A DNA stretch of 64,000 bases from assembly GCA_963721365.1 (NCBI GenBank), contig CAVRJE010000020.1, positions 62,001 to 126,000 of the forward strand, given 5' to 3'. The DNA comes from CAIQPS01 sp963721365 (GTDB lineage Bacteria > Actinomycetota > Thermoleophilia > RBG-16-64-13). The position numbers were made by a program, and so were the translations under genes. Positions 53,892 to 62,896 of the stretch are shown here, in pieces. The notes beneath the pieces were generated by a model. That model did not search any database. It was given only the letters and a program-made list of their open reading frames with translations, and had not been told where the DNA came from. Within the stretch, counting starts at the first letter, position 1. Every line of letters starts with the position of its first letter.

Positions 53892-54577
53892 GCGCGATAG
53901 GCGGCGACTATGGGGCCGGCCGGCCCGGTGCCGGGACCGTGCGAACTGGGGCCCACGACGTCTTCGTGGTGGTCGACGTGCAGCGGGACTTCTGCCCCGG
54001 CGGATCGCTGCCGGTGCCCGGCGGCGACGAAGTCATCCCCACGATCAACCGGCTGCTCCCGCTCTTCGGCCGCTGGGTCTACACGAGGGACTGGCATCCC
54101 ACCCACCACGTCAGCTTCTCCGAGCAACCTCAGTTCCGCGACGGCTCCTGGCCGCCCCATGCCATCCAGGGCACGGCGGGAGCGGCGTGGTGCGACGGGC
54201 TGGAGATGCCGATGAACGCCATCCTCGTGAGCAAGGGAGACGATCCGGACCACGAGGCCTACAGCGCCTTCCAGGTGAAGCGGCTCGATCTGGCGGAGTT
54301 CCTGCGCCTCCGGAAGGTGGAGCGGGTCTTCGTCGCCGGACTGGCGGCGGACTATTGTGTCAGGCAGACGGCACTCGACGCCCGGGCGGCCGGGTTCACC
54401 GTACTGGTGATCGAGGACGCCGTCCGAGGCGTCGCACCGGATACGACCGCCTCCGCCTTCGCCGACCTCGATGCGGCCGGCGTCATCCGTATCCATGCGG
54501 ACCAGATCGAGGATTCGGGCGAGCGGCCTCCGGCGGCCTATGACGAGCACGGCGACCCGGTGCACCATGACGACTGA
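53888..54577 (+). CDS. pncA: Nicotinamidase / isochorismatase-family hydrolase
   Basis: Hydrolyses nicotinamide to nicotinate. The catalytic triad can be placed: Asp in VVVDVQRDFCPGGSL, Lys in NAILVSKGDDPDHEAYS and Cys in VAGLAADYCVRQTALDA. The metal-binding Asp/His cluster is TRDWHPTHHVSF. The gene overlaps serS by four bases and the nicotinate phosphoribosyltransferase by eleven. The pair forms a complete two-step NAD salvage route, which strongly supports nicotinamidase over other isochorismatase relatives. Confidence 0.93.
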   Translation: MSAIGGDYGAGRPGAGTVRTGAHDVFVVVDVQRDFCPGGSLPVPGGDEVIPTINRLLPLFGRWVYTRDWHPTHHVSFSEQPQFRDGSWPPHAIQGTAGAAWCDGLEMPMNAILVSKGDDPDHEAYSAFQVKRLDLAEFLRLRKVERVFVAGLAADYCVRQTALDARAAGFTVLVIEDAVRGVAPDTTASAFADLDAAGVIRIHADQIEDSGERPPAAYDEHGDPVHHDD

Positions 54578-56144
54578 CGGCGAGGGCGGGAGCTCCGACG
54601 CGACCGAGGGAGGCCGCCGCGAGGGCGACGTCTCGCAACGCTGGGCCCGCCGGGAGGACCTGGCCCTCCTGACCGACTATTACCAGCTCACGATGATGGG
54701 CGGCTACTGGAAGACCGGCCGCCAGGATCTGCGGGCCTGCTTCAACTACACGTTCCGCGACCTGCCGCCGCACAACGGGTTCGCCATCACCGCGGGCTTG
54801 GAGCAACTGCTCGATCAGGTCCAGAATCTGCGCTTCACAGACCAGGACCTGGCCTATCTCTCCAGTCTGGGCGCTTTCGACAGCGCGTTCCTCGACTATC
54901 TCAAGTCGTTCCACCAGCGCTGCAGCATCTACGCGGTCCCCGAAGGCACCGTCGTCTTCCCCCACGAGCCTGTCCTGCAGGTCGAGGGCCCCCTTATCGA
55001 GGCCCAGCTGCTCGAGACCGTCGTGCTCAACACGTTGAACTTCCAGACCCTCATCGCCACCAAAGCGGCGAGGATCCGCCTCGCTTGCGGTACCGACGAT
55101 CTCGTCGAGTTCGGCCTGCGCCGGGCGCAAGGCCCGGACGGCGGCCTGAGCGGCAGCCGCGCGGCCTTTATCGGCGGGGCGGACAGCACGTCCAACGTGC
55201 TCGCGGGCAAGGTGTTCGGCATACCGGTCAAGGGCACCCACGCTCATTCCTGGGTGATGAGCTTCGACAGCGAACTGGAGGCCTTCCGGGCATACGCCGC
55301 CTGCAACCCCGATCCCATCCTGCTCGTGGATACGTACGAGACCCTGACTTCCGGTTTGCCGAACGCGGTCGCGTTGTTCAAGGAGCTGCGCGCCGCCGGG
55401 CGGCCGGTGCGCGCCGCGGTCCGGCTCGACTCCGGGGACCTCGCCCGGCTGAGCAAGGCCGCCTACCGCATGTTCACCGAGGCAGGGTTCCCCGACCCGC
55501 TGATAGTGGCGTCGAACGAGCTCGACGAGGACCTCATAGCCGACCTCAAGCGGCAGGGGGCACGCATCAACTCCTGGGGCGTGGGGACGCATCTGATCAC
55601 GTCGTCGGGACATCCGGCGTTGAGCGGGGTGTACAAACTGGTGGCCATGCGGGAGGAAGGCGGGACGTGGGTGCCGCGCATCAAGCTCTCCTCGAATCCC
55701 GCCAAGATGACCGACCCGGGCCGCAAGCGGCTGGTACGCTACTACGACGAGGCGGGACATCCCCTGGCCGATCTCATCCGCCTGGACACCGAGCCTTCGG
55801 ACTCCATCGACCCGGGACAGCCGGCGGCGCCGGTCCCCTTCGCCGAGCGACAGGACCTCTCCTTCCTGCGCGCAGTCTGGGACGCCTCCCGCTGCGAGGA
55901 CATGCTCGTACCCGTGATGCTGGACGGGGAGCGTGTCGGGCAACGGCCCGCGCTCACCGACATCCGGGCCCGCGCCCAAGAACAGGTGGCGTCGCTGTCT
56001 GAAGAGATCCGCAGGCTGCGGAACCCCGAGATCTACGCGGTGGGCCTGTCACCCCGGTTGGCCTCCGAGAAGGTGCGCATGATCCGGCAGGCCCCGGGGA
56101 TGCTACCGGGCGTTCCGGGCAACCACACGGGCGCCGGCAGCTAG
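54567..56144 (+). CDS. pncB: Nicotinate phosphoribosyltransferase
   Basis: Makes nicotinate mononucleotide from nicotinate and PRPP. Family features: DLALLTDYYQLTMMGGYW at the N-terminus, ELDEDLIAD, GTHAHSWVMSF, AAVRLDSGDLARLSKAAYRMF and INSWGVGTHLITSSGHPALSGVYKLV. ATG 54567 overlaps the end of pncA and gives 525 residues with a short acidic leader before the family start. It fits the bacterial NAPRTase group that includes extra C-terminal residues. With pncA it forms the NAD salvage pair. Confidence 0.95.
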   Translation: MTTDGEGGSSDATEGGRREGDVSQRWARREDLALLTDYYQLTMMGGYWKTGRQDLRACFNYTFRDLPPHNGFAITAGLEQLLDQVQNLRFTDQDLAYLSSLGAFDSAFLDYLKSFHQRCSIYAVPEGTVVFPHEPVLQVEGPLIEAQLLETVVLNTLNFQTLIATKAARIRLACGTDDLVEFGLRRAQGPDGGLSGSRAAFIGGADSTSNVLAGKVFGIPVKGTHAHSWVMSFDSELEAFRAYAACNPDPILLVDTYETLTSGLPNAVALFKELRAAGRPVRAAVRLDSGDLARLSKAAYRMFTEAGFPDPLIVASNELDEDLIADLKRQGARINSWGVGTHLITSSGHPALSGVYKLVAMREEGGTWVPRIKLSSNPAKMTDPGRKRLVRYYDEAGHPLADLIRLDTEPSDSIDPGQPAAPVPFAERQDLSFLRAVWDASRCEDMLVPVMLDGERVGQRPALTDIRARAQEQVASLSEEIRRLRNPEIYAVGLSPRLASEKVRMIRQAPGMLPGVPGNHTGAGS

Positions 56145-56151
56145 AGGCCTC

Positions 56152-56577
56152 TTAGCAGCGTTTCTCCGCCGGGGCCGGCTCGCCGACCGGGATGGCCGAA
56201 GCCTGTCCCTTGGCGATCACCCTTCCTTCCGCCCCGGTCACCACGAGATCGACGACCATAAGCCGGCGTCCGCCGTGCAGCAGCCGGCATTCGGCCGTGA
56301 GCTTCTCCCCCAAAGTGCCCGACCGGAACTGGCTGATGCTCCATTGCACTGCGACCGCGTCAAGCCTGGCGTTCACGTTCAAAGCGAAGGCGATATCGAT
56401 CAGCGCGAAGACGAATGCGCCGTGGGCAAGGCCGTGCACCTGGAGGAAGTCCTCCTTCACCACCGCGGATACCCTGGCGAGGCTTTCCGACGCTTCCTCG
56501 ACCTCTATCCCGAACAGCGTGATAAGCCGGTCGTCGGCCACAAGCCGTTCGATACGCTCGCTCATCTCTCCGGACAC
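56152..56577 (-). CDS. PaaI-like hotdog thioesterase
   Basis: A single hotdog domain of 141 residues. The helix segment VHGLAHGAFVFALIDIAFALNVN corresponds to the HGG(A/T)xxxLxDxA pattern of PaaI-type acyl-CoA thioesterases, with His and Asp at the expected sites. The substrate is unknown. GTG 56577 has GGGAGG about five bases upstream; the ATG four codons later has a ribosome site that is too close. It faces pncB tail-to-tail, with only seven bases between the stops. Confidence 0.82.
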   Translation of the reverse strand: MSGEMSERIERLVADDRLITLFGIEVEEASESLARVSAVVKEDFLQVHGLAHGAFVFALIDIAFALNVNARLDAVAVQWSISQFRSGTLGEKLTAECRLLHGGRRLMVVDLVVTGAEGRVIAKGQASAIPVGEPAPAEKRC

Positions 56578-56646
56578 GCCCACCTCCCTGCCGCTTTGTG
56601 ATAAACCTAGCACTCTGGGACAAGAAGCACGAGAAGAGAGGCCGGA

Positions 56647-57188
56647 ATGTACTGCCCACAATGCGGTAGCGTCAACGACGACTCGACCAGCTTCTGCACG
56701 AAGCTGCGGCTTCAATCTGAGGAGCACCGCAGACAGTGGCGGAATCCCGGCCGGGTCACGCGGCAGCCGCCAAGGGCGGACCAGCCGGCACCGGCCTCCG
56801 CCTACCCTCCCCCTTACCAGCAACAGTACCAGTCTCCCTACCAGACCACGCGGCCGCGCCCCGGCCTATCAGCCCGCGGGGTATCCGCACCGCCGGCCAA
56901 CAGCCGGGCTATGGCTACGGGACCATCCCGAACATCCCCAGCTACATGGGCTGGGCCATCGTCACCCTGATCCTCTGCTTCTGGCCCACGGGGATAGTGG
57001 CGGTGGTCTACGCCAGCAAGGTGGGGAACCGGCTTGCCCTGGGCGACGTGCCGGGCGCGCAGGAGGCTTCGCGCAAGGCCAAGATGTGGACCTGGATCAC
57101 CTTCGGCATCGGCGTCGCGGGCGTAGTCCTGGCCATCATCATCGGCGTGCTCGTTGCGGCGCTGGGTACGGCCAGCATCACCGGTTAA
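56647..57188 (+). CDS. Zinc-ribbon protein with CD225/dispanin membrane domain (several frameshifts)
   Basis: The protein opens with MYCPQCGSVNDDSTSFCTK; adding one base near 56705 completes the second zinc knuckle as CTKCGFNL. A disordered Pro/Gln/Tyr-rich linker follows (AYPPPYQQQYQSPYQ). The C-terminal part is a CD225/dispanin two-helix domain: YMGWAIVTLILCFWPTGIVA, VVYASKVGNRLALGDVPGAQ, EASRKAKMWTWITFGIGV. The linker needs about three more one-base corrections between 56720 and 56900, so this gene is the most damaged for its size. Bacterial dispanins of this layout are poorly characterised, and the function is unknown. Confidence 0.75.
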
Positions 57189-57204
57189 CTAGAAGCTATA
57201 CTCC

Positions 57205-57232
57205 AGCGGCGGCGCGTGGACGCGCCGCCGCT
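57205..57232. terminator. 12-bp GC hairpin between the dispanin gene and tRNA-Ser
   Basis: AGCGGCGGCGCG pairs perfectly with its complement around a TGGA tetraloop, 17 bases after the stop codon. No U run follows, so it may be a terminator-like or RNA-processing hairpin before the tRNA. Confidence 0.55.
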
Positions 57233-57239
57233 GCGCCCC

Positions 57240-57326
57240 GGAGGGGTGGCGGAGTCTGGTTGATCGCACCGGTCTTGAAAACCGGCAGGCCGCAAGGTCT
57301 CAAGGGTTCGAATCCCTTCCCCTCCG
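57240..57326 (+). tRNA. tRNA-Ser (anticodon TGA)
   Basis: A class II tRNA: acceptor GGAGGGG/CCCCTCC, anticodon stem CCGGT/ACCGG with loop CTTGAAA (anticodon TGA), a variable arm of about 18 bases and T arm AAGGG-TTCGAAT-CCCTT. The discriminator is G and CCA is not encoded. Confidence 0.96.
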
Positions 57327-57416
57327 CCTGATCTCACCTTCAGCCAGGCCGCGCCCGGGCGGGTTTGTGCCACTCGGCGGCAGGTCCCATCCGCGTTCCG
57401 CCGAATTGAGTCACCA

Positions 57417-58652
57417 ATGGCCACCGAACGCATCCAACCCCGCCCCTACCTCAGGCTGCTGCTGCTCGCCGGCCTCGTCGGCTTCGTGGGCGCGGTCATC
57501 ACGTTCGCCTTCATGTGGGTGGTGCAGGAGGCCGCCCACCTGATCTGGGCTTCCGCGGAGGATGGCAGTGATGTCTGGCGGCCGATCTTCACCGTCCTGA
57601 TCTGCGCGGTGGCAGGCATCATAGTCGGCGTGCTGGTGAAGATGTTCGGCGACCACAGCGGCATCTTCGCGGAACTGATGCAGGATTTCGGCCGCACCGG
57701 CCGTTTCAAGTACCGCCAAGCGCCCGGCATGGTGGTCACCGCGTTCGTGTCCCTCGCTGCCGGCGGCAGCCTCGGTCCCGAAGCACCGATGGCCGACGCC
57801 TGCGGCAGTGTGGCCACCTGGACCGCGGACCGGCTAAAGATGGACGAGAGGAGCACCCGCTCGCTGGGCTTCGCGGGCATCGGAGGGATGCTCGGGGCCT
57901 TCGTCACTTCGCCCTTCAGCGGGGCTCTTCTCGGGTTGGAGTCGGCGCGAGCGGCCATCTCTTTCCCCTGGGTGCTGTTCCCGAGTCTGGTGGCGGCGGC
58001 GGTCTCGACGACGACGTTCGTGCTCCTCTCCGGCGCGTTCTTCGGCAGTCTCTACGTCTTCCCAGACTACACGCCCCATCTGACCGATCTGCTGCTCGCT
58101 GTCCCGCTCGGCTTGATGGGTGCAGCGGCGGGAGCGGCCTTCATCCTGCTGTTCCGGGTGCTGCGCAAGCTCATGGAGCCCATGCGCAAGCACTTGATCC
58201 TGCGTGGCCTGCTCGGCGGGCTTGCCCTGGGAATCGCCGGAGCGTTCTTCCCGCTGGTACTGTTCTCCGGCGAGGAGCAGACCGGCACGTTGATCACCGA
58301 CGCGGCCACCATCGGCGTGGTCACGCTGATCGTGCTCGCGGTGTTGAAGCTGGTGGTGACGAGCCTCCTCCTGACCACGGGGTGGAAGGGCGGCTACATC
58401 TTCCCGACGATGTTCGCCGGCGTGGCCCTGGGGTTGGCCACCCACCTGATCTTCCCCGGCATCCCGATGGCGGTGGCGGTGGCCGCCACGATGGCCGGGG
58501 CCATGGTGGCTACGATGAAGGCTCCGTTGTTCTCGGCCCTGTTCACGGCGATGCTCGTCGAACGGTCCGCGGGTCCGGTGATCGCCATAGCGGTGATCGT
58601 CGGTCTGCTCGCGACGGTGCGGCTGTCGATGATGTTACGGCCCCCGCGGTAG
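57417..58652 (+). CDS. ClC-family chloride channel/transporter
   Basis: A polytopic membrane protein of about 10-12 helices and 411 residues. ClC filter regions are recognisable: GGSLGPEAPMADACG in the first half and GWKGGYIFPTMFAGVALG in the second, with FVTSPFSGALLGLESA between. The external gating glutamate of the classic GREGP motif is replaced (GSLGP), while a Glu follows in PEAP as in a subset of bacterial relatives. Coupling to protons is therefore uncertain. There is no CBS domain. It follows tRNA-Ser by 90 bases and appears monocistronic. Confidence 0.87.
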   Translation: MATERIQPRPYLRLLLLAGLVGFVGAVITFAFMWVVQEAAHLIWASAEDGSDVWRPIFTVLICAVAGIIVGVLVKMFGDHSGIFAELMQDFGRTGRFKYRQAPGMVVTAFVSLAAGGSLGPEAPMADACGSVATWTADRLKMDERSTRSLGFAGIGGMLGAFVTSPFSGALLGLESARAAISFPWVLFPSLVAAAVSTTTFVLLSGAFFGSLYVFPDYTPHLTDLLLAVPLGLMGAAAGAAFILLFRVLRKLMEPMRKHLILRGLLGGLALGIAGAFFPLVLFSGEEQTGTLITDAATIGVVTLIVLAVLKLVVTSLLLTTGWKGGYIFPTMFAGVALGLATHLIFPGIPMAVAVAATMAGAMVATMKAPLFSALFTAMLVERSAGPVIAIAVIVGLLATVRLSMMLRPPR

Positions 58653-58762
58653 CACCCGGTTGAGTTGAGCGAGGCCGAAGCTGGCCCCTCGCCCGGGGAA
58701 TGACCTGAGCGGCGGCCGGCCGACCGCCGCGATCGTGACGCTGACGGCGTCACCGACATCAC

Positions 58763-59137
58763 CATGCCGCAGCCCGACTCCCCCAACATCCCCATCTACC
58801 GGGCCCTCGGGTGGGACAACGTCTACGTCCTCTACTGGCTCCAGATGCAGGATGGCTGGGCATGGATGGAGTGCGCGCTGCGCTCGGCAACCCGGGCTAC
58901 CGGTTCAACGTCTTCTTGCTGAACGGGGCTCAAGGCTGGGCATACACCGAGCTGCGGGCGATGCGCTACCAGGCGGGGCGCATGTCCGAGAGCCGCGAGG
59001 AGCGCGTCTTGCTGCGGCAAATCGACGGGGTATGGGCGGTACAACAGATGGAGAGCATGGAACAGACGGAGCAGAGCGACTTCGTCGCCGGCCTGAAACA
59101 GCGCTATCCCGACATCCCGATAGGCATCCTTCCCTGA
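58763..59137 (+). CDS. Hypothetical small protein (one frameshift)
   Basis: Unrecognised. One frame gives MPQPDSPNIPIYRALGWDN and VYVLYWLQMQDGWAWMECAL up to about 58885, where another frame continues as GNPGYRFNVFLLNGAQGWAY and ends in SDFVAGLKQRYPDIPIGILP at 59137. Both parts are rich in aromatic residues and have matching codon use, so one gene with an indel is likely. The true start may lie further upstream, since the frame stays open (DRDADGVTDITMPQ). No signal peptide is evident with the start given. Confidence 0.5.
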   Translation, partial: HAAARLPQHPHLPGPRVGQRLRPLLAPDAGWLGMDGVRAALGNPGYRFNVFLLNGAQGWAYTELRAMRYQAGRMSESREERVLLRQIDGVWAVQQMESMEQTEQSDFVAGLKQRYPDIPIGILP

Positions 59138-59186
59138 CCCAGCAGGCGGGGCTCGATTGACCTGACGAGGGGCCAATACTGGTAAA

Positions 59187-61082
59187 ATGCCGAAACGCGG
59201 CTGCCCCGAGCAGCCTTACGCCGGAGAGGGCGGGCCTCACATCATAGATCCATATCAACGCTCAATCTATTCGTCTCCCCGGCGCAGACGGAAGAACGCC
59301 GGTCGCCGCCGAATAGTCTTCGGAATCGCCGTTCTCGCGGTGATCGCCCTCATCATCGCGGCAGTCGTGTTCCTCTACAGCGGCGACTCCTCGAGCCCCA
59401 CCACGAGCGGGAGCAACACTTCCTCCTCGGGCTCGCAGACCACCGGTAGCTCGGGCTCCGATTCCACCTCCGGGTCCACGAGCACCGACTCAGAGGGGAC
59501 GACGTCGACGACTGCCGGGGTCGCCATGGAGGTCGCCCCGGTGGACGGCACCAAGCCGAGCGACTTCGACATCACGACCCATCTCTACGACGGCGCCAAG
59601 CGCGTCTCGTCCTACGACCGGCCGGACCCCATCGATTTCGGACCCGGCAAGGAATACACCGCCCTCGAGGGCATCATCACCTTCAGAGGCAACAACTACC
59701 GCGAAGGCGCCAGCTACGGTACCGCCGATGTGAAGACCGGCAAGCTGCAGGTGCTCTGGAGCGTGCCTACCGGGTCGGTGGCGAAGACGGGCGGCGGGTC
59801 CTGGACCGGGAGCGGGTGGACCGGTCAACCGCTCATCGTCAAGTGGCCGGAAGACATAAAGCAGATCATGAACATCAAGGAAGCAAAGAAGGCCGACCCC
59901 GATCTCACGGAGATCATCTATCCCTGCCTGGACGGCAACATCTACTTCCTCGACCTCAAGGACGGGACCTACACTCGTCCGGTCATCAAATCGGGCGGGG
60001 GCCCCTTCAAAGGTACGGGGAGCCTCTATCCCGACGGCACCCCGATCCTGTTCGTCGGCCACGGCGACAACTCCCCGGGCAAGCAATCGGTCCGAGCGAG
60101 GCTCTACAGCCTTATCGACCAGAAGCAGCTCTACACGTTCGGAGCCAAGCCGGACGCCAATTCGTACCGCGGCTTTCACGCCTACGACTCGAGCGCGCTG
60201 TTCGACGCGGGCTCGGACACCATCATCGAGCCGGGCGAGAACGGCGTCCTCTACACCATCAAGCTGAACACGAAGTTCGACAAGGAGGCCGGCACCCTGT
60301 CGATGGCCCCCGACGCCCCCGTCAGGATCAACTACACCAATCCGACCTATAAAGACGTCGGCTTCCCGACCACCAGCGCGCGCTGGTGGGGCATGGAAGA
60401 CTCGGCCGTCGCCTGGAAGAACTTCCTCTACGTGGCCGACAACGGCGGCAAGCTGTTCTGCTGGGACCTCAACACGATGAAGCTTATCTGGGTGCAGAAC
60501 GTACTTGACGACACCAACACGTCGCCCGTGTTCGCGGAGGAAGACGGTAAGGGCTACATCTACATCTCGACCTCGCTGCATATCACCGCTCCGGGTACCG
60601 CTAACACCCGCAAGGGCGGCATCCCCGTCTGGAAGATCGACGCCGCCACGGGCGAGGTGGTGTGGGAGACCGAGAAGTACTCCTGCTACACGGTGACGGG
60701 GGTTTCCGGCGGTGTCCAGGACACCCCGGTGCTCGGTCAGAAGGATATCTCCGGCCTGATCATCTATGCCATCGCTCGCACCCCCAATCCGGGCAGCGGG
60801 ATCCTGGTGGCGCTCGACAGGAAGACGGGTAACGAGGTGTGGAAGACGAACTTCAACCACTACGCCTGGAGCTCGCCGGTCGCCGTCTACACCCCTGGGG
60901 GCAAGTCCTATATCGTGCAGTGCGACACCATCGGGAACATGTTCCTGGTCGAGGGGAAGACGGGCAAGATCGTCGACTACATCAATCTGGGCACGAATAT
61001 CGAGGCTTCGCCTGCTGTGTTCAACGACACCATCGTGGTCGGCACGCGCGGGCAGAAGATATACGCCGTCAAGATCAACTGA
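59187..61082 (+). CDS. Membrane-anchored PQQ-like beta-propeller protein
   Basis: A short cytoplasmic Arg-rich start is followed by one helix (IVFGIAVLAVIALIIAAVVFL), a Ser/Thr/Gly-rich linker (~residues 70-110) and a large extracellular beta-propeller with PQQ/quinoprotein-like blades (NIYFLDLKDGTYTRPVIKSG, LFCWDLNTMKLIWVQNVLDD, WKIDAATGEVVWETEKYSC, LVALDRKTGNEVWKTNFNHY, YAVKIN). No dehydrogenase active site is obvious, so a scaffold or binding role is as likely as catalysis. It lies 62 bases before the lipoprotein gene and the two are probably co-transcribed. Confidence 0.8.
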   Translation: MPKRGCPEQPYAGEGGPHIIDPYQRSIYSSPRRRRKNAGRRRIVFGIAVLAVIALIIAAVVFLYSGDSSSPTTSGSNTSSSGSQTTGSSGSDSTSGSTSTDSEGTTSTTAGVAMEVAPVDGTKPSDFDITTHLYDGAKRVSSYDRPDPIDFGPGKEYTALEGIITFRGNNYREGASYGTADVKTGKLQVLWSVPTGSVAKTGGGSWTGSGWTGQPLIVKWPEDIKQIMNIKEAKKADPDLTEIIYPCLDGNIYFLDLKDGTYTRPVIKSGGGPFKGTGSLYPDGTPILFVGHGDNSPGKQSVRARLYSLIDQKQLYTFGAKPDANSYRGFHAYDSSALFDAGSDTIIEPGENGVLYTIKLNTKFDKEAGTLSMAPDAPVRINYTNPTYKDVGFPTTSARWWGMEDSAVAWKNFLYVADNGGKLFCWDLNTMKLIWVQNVLDDTNTSPVFAEEDGKGYIYISTSLHITAPGTANTRKGGIPVWKIDAATGEVVWETEKYSCYTVTGVSGGVQDTPVLGQKDISGLIIYAIARTPNPGSGILVALDRKTGNEVWKTNFNHYAWSSPVAVYTPGGKSYIVQCDTIGNMFLVEGKTGKIVDYINLGTNIEASPAVFNDTIVVGTRGQKIYAVKIN

Positions 61083-61144
61083 GTCTCATCCGCGGATAGC
61101 GGGCCCCGTATCCGGGTGGGGCGGGGACACGGGAGGAGGGGCAG

Positions 61145-62833
61145 ATGCCGGCGATTGCAGGACTTCTCGTTCTCTCGGCCGTGACGATCGCGTTGGCGGC
61201 TCTGCCGGGCTGTGCAGACGGGATGGATCGGACTGCTCAGTCCGGGCCTGGGACCTCTGTCCCGGCTTCATCAACCTCATCCGTCAGCACCACTACTTCG
61301 TCCAGCACGCCCTCGAGCACTTCGTCAGGCATGCCCTCCACCTCCTCGTCGGCAGTCACCGAGCCGGCAAAGTACAGCGGTGCGATAGACATCGCGGCGT
61401 ACCAAGCCGGGAAGAAGCCTGGCTGGTTCACCGCGGCGATGGGTGATCTTCCTTCCACAACGGCCGAGCCCGAGGGGACGTTCACGATCCCGGGACGATC
61501 GGTGGAGAACCGGCGAGCGGGCGCCATCTCCCCCACGCTTATCTCCAGCTATCTGTTCCTGCAGTTCGGCGAGATCAAGGCGGCGGACCTCGCCAAGCAG
61601 GCCGGCAGCTTGAACGCGCTCTTCATACGCTCGGCTTTGATCGGATTCGTGGACTATCAGGGCGGCAAGGTCTTCGATTGGGACCAGAGGTCGAGCCGCA
61701 TCCCCATGGATGTGAAGGCGGTGATACGTGAGGCCAACAAGGACGATCTGCCCGTCTTCCTCGAGTTGAACTACACGGACTTCATCCCCGGGCCCACCGG
61801 GACGGGGACGGAAGGGCTTGTGCGCGCCGACAACGTCGCGCGTACGGTGTCTTTCCTGACAGGTCTGGAGAAGGCCGGCCTCCACATTCAGGGCGTGACC
61901 TTCGGAGACGAGATCGGCGACGACTCAGGATACGGCACTTTCAAGCCGACCCTGGAAGACAGCGATATCGTAGCCCGATTCGTGACCTACGCGCGGGCTC
62001 TTCGTGAAGCCTTCCCCTCGCTCAAGATCTATGCGTTCGACTCTTATGTGGCCGCCGCGCGCGGCCAGGTCTCGGACTGGTTCGCTCTGCTCCGGCAAGT
62101 GCGCGAGGCGGAGATCTCCGCGGGCGTGCCGCTGATAGACGGGTTCGTGTTCAGGGAGAGCTATGTCTACATGGACCAGAACGGCAAGGTGCTCGGTTCG
62201 CAGGACGTCCTCGATGACATCGAGTCGCTCGCAGGCCCGCGCGAGGTGACACGCTACGACGTCTTTGGAAACCGTAACCGCAAGACCGACCGCGCCTATC
62301 TGCCCGAGCTCGCCAAGCAGACTCAGGACATCTTCGGCCGCAGCATCGACCTCGGTATCACCGAGTATCTGCCGGCGGGACCGGTCCAGATCAGCGAAAG
62401 CGATACCTCCAAGTACGCAGACATCGACTTCGTCATACACTACGCGGACCTCGTGGGGACATATGCCGAGCAGGGCTTCGACGTCGTCTCGACCTGGATG
62501 TTCGCCAACACGGTCGACGACTCCAAGTGCTATGTGGACAAGCGCGGGAATCGGGGTCTCAACTACCCGGTCCACGAGCAACTGGCCCAGCACTTCAAGG
62601 GCTCGCTCCTGGCCGTGGAACGTTCGCAACCGTACGAACCCTTCAAGGTGAAGGTGTACGCTGCGCAAGAGGGACCGGAGACTTTCCTCATGGTCCTCAA
62701 CAAGGACCTCGCCGCCGGCCACACAGTGCGCGTCGTCTTGGCCGGAGAGTACGACTTGGTGCTGCGGCTTGCACCGCGTAGCTACACGTCTCTGGTCTTG
62801 AAGGACGGCGAGGTGAGCATCTCTGGCGTCTGA
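61145..62833 (+). CDS. Secreted lipoprotein with a glycoside-hydrolase-like TIM-barrel
   Basis: A lipobox (LAALPGC) ends the signal peptide, followed by a Ser/Thr-rich linker to about residue 75. The body resembles a clan A type (beta/alpha)8 glycosidase: TFGDEIGDDSGYG carries an acidic pair, LKIYAFDSYVAAARG, IDLGITEYLPAGPVQ with a candidate nucleophile Glu, and FDVVSTWMFANTVDD. A C-terminal beta-sandwich (VKVYAAQEGPETFLMVLNKD, YDLVLRLAPRSYTSLVLKDG) is typical of arabinofuranosidase-like enzymes. The substrate cannot be named. The ribosome site GGAGGAGGGG is strong. The Ser/Thr linker resembles that of the upstream propeller protein. Confidence 0.72.
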   Translation: MPAIAGLLVLSAVTIALAALPGCADGMDRTAQSGPGTSVPASSTSSVSTTTSSSTPSSTSSGMPSTSSSAVTEPAKYSGAIDIAAYQAGKKPGWFTAAMGDLPSTTAEPEGTFTIPGRSVENRRAGAISPTLISSYLFLQFGEIKAADLAKQAGSLNALFIRSALIGFVDYQGGKVFDWDQRSSRIPMDVKAVIREANKDDLPVFLELNYTDFIPGPTGTGTEGLVRADNVARTVSFLTGLEKAGLHIQGVTFGDEIGDDSGYGTFKPTLEDSDIVARFVTYARALREAFPSLKIYAFDSYVAAARGQVSDWFALLRQVREAEISAGVPLIDGFVFRESYVYMDQNGKVLGSQDVLDDIESLAGPREVTRYDVFGNRNRKTDRAYLPELAKQTQDIFGRSIDLGITEYLPAGPVQISESDTSKYADIDFVIHYADLVGTYAEQGFDVVSTWMFANTVDDSKCYVDKRGNRGLNYPVHEQLAQHFKGSLLAVERSQPYEPFKVKVYAAQEGPETFLMVLNKDLAAGHTVRVVLAGEYDLVLRLAPRSYTSLVLKDGEVSISGV

Positions 62834-62896
62834 GTTTGAAACACTCGGCTGCGGGCCATAAACTTGACCAGCCAAAACGACGGGCGGGGGGCATGT

